Notes under the pieces: generated by a model
The model's database searches: none
What the model was told of the DNA's origin: nothing
What the model saw: only the letters and a program-made list of their open reading frames with translations
NCBI GenBank assembly: GCA_023426865.1
Contig: JAEZBT010000061.1
Coordinates: 1-6,500 of the forward strand
Direction of reading: 5' to 3'
DNA: 6,500 nt
Source of the DNA: Actinomycetes bacterium
Lineage (GTDB): Bacteria > Actinomycetota > Actinomycetes > Actinomycetales > Cellulomonadaceae
In this document: piece after piece, positions 4,580 through 6,500 of the stretch
How positions within the stretch are numbered: position 1 is the first letter of the stretch
Layout: each line of letters starts with the position of its first letter
Position numbers and translations under genes: made by a program

Positions 4580-6500
4580 GTGCGGGCAGAACAGCTCCGC
4601 GAGGAGCAGGCCGCCGTCGACCGTCGGTACGCCCGGCTGGACGAGATGCGGGCGCAGACGGCCGAGCGGCTGCGGCGCACGCGCCGGGTGGGCCCGAGCG
4701 GCTCGCCGCAGAACCGGTCGGAGCGGGACGCGTTCGCCACGCTCTACGAGGACCGGCTCGCCCAGCTCGACGCAGTCGAGCAGCGCCTCACCTTCGGGCG
4801 CCTGGACCGCACCGACGGCAGCACGACGTACGTCGGCCGCATCGGGCTGACCGACCCCGACCACACGGTCCTGCTCACCGACTGGCGCGCGCCCGCGGCC
4901 CAGCCGTTCTACCGTGCCACCGCCGCGCAGCCCGACGGCGTCGTCCGACGGCGCCACCTCGTCACGCGCGGCCGCGTCGTCACGGGCCTGGAGGACGAGG
5001 TCCTCGACCTGGACGCCGTGGCCTCGGGCGGGACCGACGTCGCCACGCTCGCGGGGGAGGGCGCCCTCCTGGCGGCCCTGGCTAGCGCCCGGACGGGCCG
5101 GATGGGCGACATCGTCGCGACCATCCAGGCCGAGCAGGACACCGTCATCCGATCCGACCTCGCCGGATCACTCGTCGTGCAGGGCGGGCCGGGCACCGGC
5201 AAGACGGCCGTCGCGCTGCACCGCGCCGCGTACCTCCTGTACGCCCACCGGCGCACGCTCGAGCGGTCGGGCGTGCTGCTCGTCGGGCCGAGCCGCGTCT
5301 TCCTGCGCTACATCGACCAGGTGCTGCCCTCGCTCGGCGAGACGGGGGTCGTCACGACGACCGTCGCCGAGCTGTTCCCCGGGATCCGGGCCGACGGCGT
5401 CGAGCCGGACTCGGTGGCCGAGATCAAGGGGCGGGCCGTGTGGCGCGAGATCCTCGCGCGGGCCGTCCGGCAGCGGCAGGGCGTGCGGCTACCGGCGCGC
5501 GACGTCACCCTGGACGGGCACGTGGTGACGATCGACCCCCGCGACGTCACCGAGGCGGCCGCCCGTGCCCGGCGCGGCGGCCAGCCGCACAACCTCGCCC
5601 GCGCCGCGTTCGTCCGCGACATGCTCGGGCGGCTGGCGCAGCAGTACGTCACCCAGCTCGCGTTCCCCGTGCCGCCCGACGAGCGGGGCGAGGTCATCGA
5701 GGACCTGCGCACCACGCGCGAGGTGAGGATCGCCCTCAACCTGGCCTGGATGCCGCTGACGCCGCAGCGCCTGCTCGAGTCGCTCCTCGCACGGCCCGAG
5801 CGGCTCGAGGCCGCCGCACCCGAGCTCACCGCCGCCGAGCGCGCCGCGCTCGCCCGCCCGGCGGGCTCACCCTGGACGGCGGCCGACGTGCCGCTCCTGG
5901 ACGAGGCCGCCGAGCTGCTCGGCGAGGACGACCAGGCCGCGCGCGCCCAGGCAGCCGCGGAGGCCCGCCGCCGCCAGGCCGACCTGGAGTTCGCACGCGA
6001 CGTGCTCACCACCTCGGGAGCCGGCGCCATGGTCAGCGCCGAGCTCCTCGTGGACCGCTTCACGAACACCGGTCCCCTGCTCACCACCGCCGAGCGGGCC
6101 GCCACCGACCGCACCTGGACGTACGGCCACGTCATCGTCGACGAGGCGCAGGAGCTGTCCGCGATGGCCTGGCGGATGCTCGTGCGCCGCGTGCCCACCC
6201 GGTCGATGACGATCGCGGGTGACCTCGCGCAGACGTCCACCGCCGCCGGCGCCCGGTCGTGGGACGCGATGCTCTCGCCCGTGCTCGGCCAGTCGTGGCG
6301 CCTCGCTGAGCTGACCGTGAACTACCGGACCCCCGCGGAGGTGGCGCGCGCCGCCCAGGACGTCGCCGACGCGGCCGGCCTGCCGACCAGCCCACTGACG
6401 TCGGCGCGACACGTCCCCGGCTCGCTGGTCGTCGACCGCGTGCCCGACCTGACCGCGGGCGTCGTGGCGCACGTCGCCGCGGGGCTCGACTCGCTGGGCG
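4580..6500 (+). CDS. HelD/HelR-like superfamily 1 ATPase (RNA polymerase recycling motor), 3' end outside window
   Basis: The frame is open from 4580 to the edge (640 codons, no stop). An N-terminal charged helical region (about 1-75, with EQAAVDRRYARLDEMRAQTAERL-like heptads) matches the coiled-coil arm that HelD proteins insert into an RNA polymerase channel. FGRLDR, YVGRIGL and DWRAPAAQPFYRA follow, characteristic of actinobacterial HelD. Helicase motifs are IQAEQD (182-187), Walker A GGPGTGKT (202-209, K208), Walker B VDEAQE (D521, E522), GDLAQT (547-552) and VNYRTP (N581-R583). Between the Walker motifs lies a long HelD-specific insert (about 300-500) with LNLAWMPLTPQ and W432...LLDEA. 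Relatives release stalled RNA polymerase from DNA using ATP, and some (HelR) give rifamycin tolerance. The family is usually about 700-780 residues, so perhaps 70-140 residues are missing at the right edge. The start is GTG 4580, seven bases after GGAGG; an adjacent in-frame GTG at 4577 is also possible. Confidence 0.9.
   Translation, partial: MRAEQLREEQAAVDRRYARLDEMRAQTAERLRRTRRVGPSGSPQNRSERDAFATLYEDRLAQLDAVEQRLTFGRLDRTDGSTTYVGRIGLTDPDHTVLLTDWRAPAAQPFYRATAAQPDGVVRRRHLVTRGRVVTGLEDEVLDLDAVASGGTDVATLAGEGALLAALASARTGRMGDIVATIQAEQDTVIRSDLAGSLVVQGGPGTGKTAVALHRAAYLLYAHRRTLERSGVLLVGPSRVFLRYIDQVLPSLGETGVVTTTVAELFPGIRADGVEPDSVAEIKGRAVWREILARAVRQRQGVRLPARDVTLDGHVVTIDPRDVTEAAARARRGGQPHNLARAAFVRDMLGRLAQQYVTQLAFPVPPDERGEVIEDLRTTREVRIALNLAWMPLTPQRLLESLLARPERLEAAAPELTAAERAALARPAGSPWTAADVPLLDEAAELLGEDDQAARAQAAAEARRRQADLEFARDVLTTSGAGAMVSAELLVDRFTNTGPLLTTAERAATDRTWTYGHVIVDEAQELSAMAWRMLVRRVPTRSMTIAGDLAQTSTAAGARSWDAMLSPVLGQSWRLAELTVNYRTPAEVARAAQDVADAAGLPTSPLTSARHVPGSLVVDRVPDLTAGVVAHVAAGLDSLG

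Noticed and set aside
4481..4957. Minus-strand open frame of 158 codons opposite the HelD-like gene start
   Set aside because: It overlaps the clearly conserved N-terminal part of the HelD-like protein and shows no family features.
5308..6240. Minus-strand open frame of 310 codons opposite the HelD-like gene
   Set aside because: The translation is dominated by Ser, Arg and Ala, as expected from the reverse of a GC-rich coding frame, and the plus strand carries the Walker motifs.
1..6500. CRISPR arrays, insertion sequences, tRNA/rRNA genes, prophage or other mobile signatures
   Set aside because: No regularly spaced repeats, transposase motifs, terminal inverted repeats, tRNA-like cloverleaf or compositional break was seen; base composition and codon use look uniform.

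Overview
The window is very GC-rich, with codons that almost always end in G or C, GTG starts, short actinobacterial-style leaders, and proteins (actinobacterial PAC2 family, HelD-type RNA polymerase motor) typical of Actinomycetota. The overall flavour resembles Cellulomonadaceae or a relative, but the genus is a guess from style and not an identification.

Layout. Positions 1-95 hold a strong hairpin and possibly the leaderless start of another minus-strand gene that leaves the window. Positions 96-1019 (minus) encode a PAC2-family protein. Positions 1121-4363 (minus) form a tight three-gene signalling operon, transcribed from right to left. Its genes are a receiver-PP2C/SpoIIE phosphatase response regulator, then a CHASE3-HAMP-HisKA-HATPase membrane histidine kinase, then a stand-alone Rcp1-like receiver. 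Junctions are a GTGA overlap and an 8-base ATGACTGA overlap, so translation is probably coupled. A 213-216 base divergent intergenic region (4364-4579) carries candidate promoters for both directions, a 9-bp inverted repeat and an unusual cluster of CCGGAC motifs. From about 4580 to the right edge (plus) runs a HelD/HelR-like superfamily 1 ATPase, whose C-terminus lies outside the window.

How it may work together. The kinase probably senses an extracytoplasmic signal through CHASE3 and passes phosphate to one or both receivers. Neither receiver protein has a DNA-binding domain. The only visible output is the PP2C phosphatase, which in characterised relatives (RsbU/RsbP type) dephosphorylates a STAS anti-anti-sigma factor in a partner-switching cascade. 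No STAS or anti-sigma gene lies in the window, so the target would be elsewhere. The Rcp1-like receiver may be a competing phosphate acceptor or a protein-interaction switch. The divergent HelD-like protein acts on RNA polymerase in known relatives, so both sides of the intergenic region plausibly bear on transcription under stress. This link is inference from position only.
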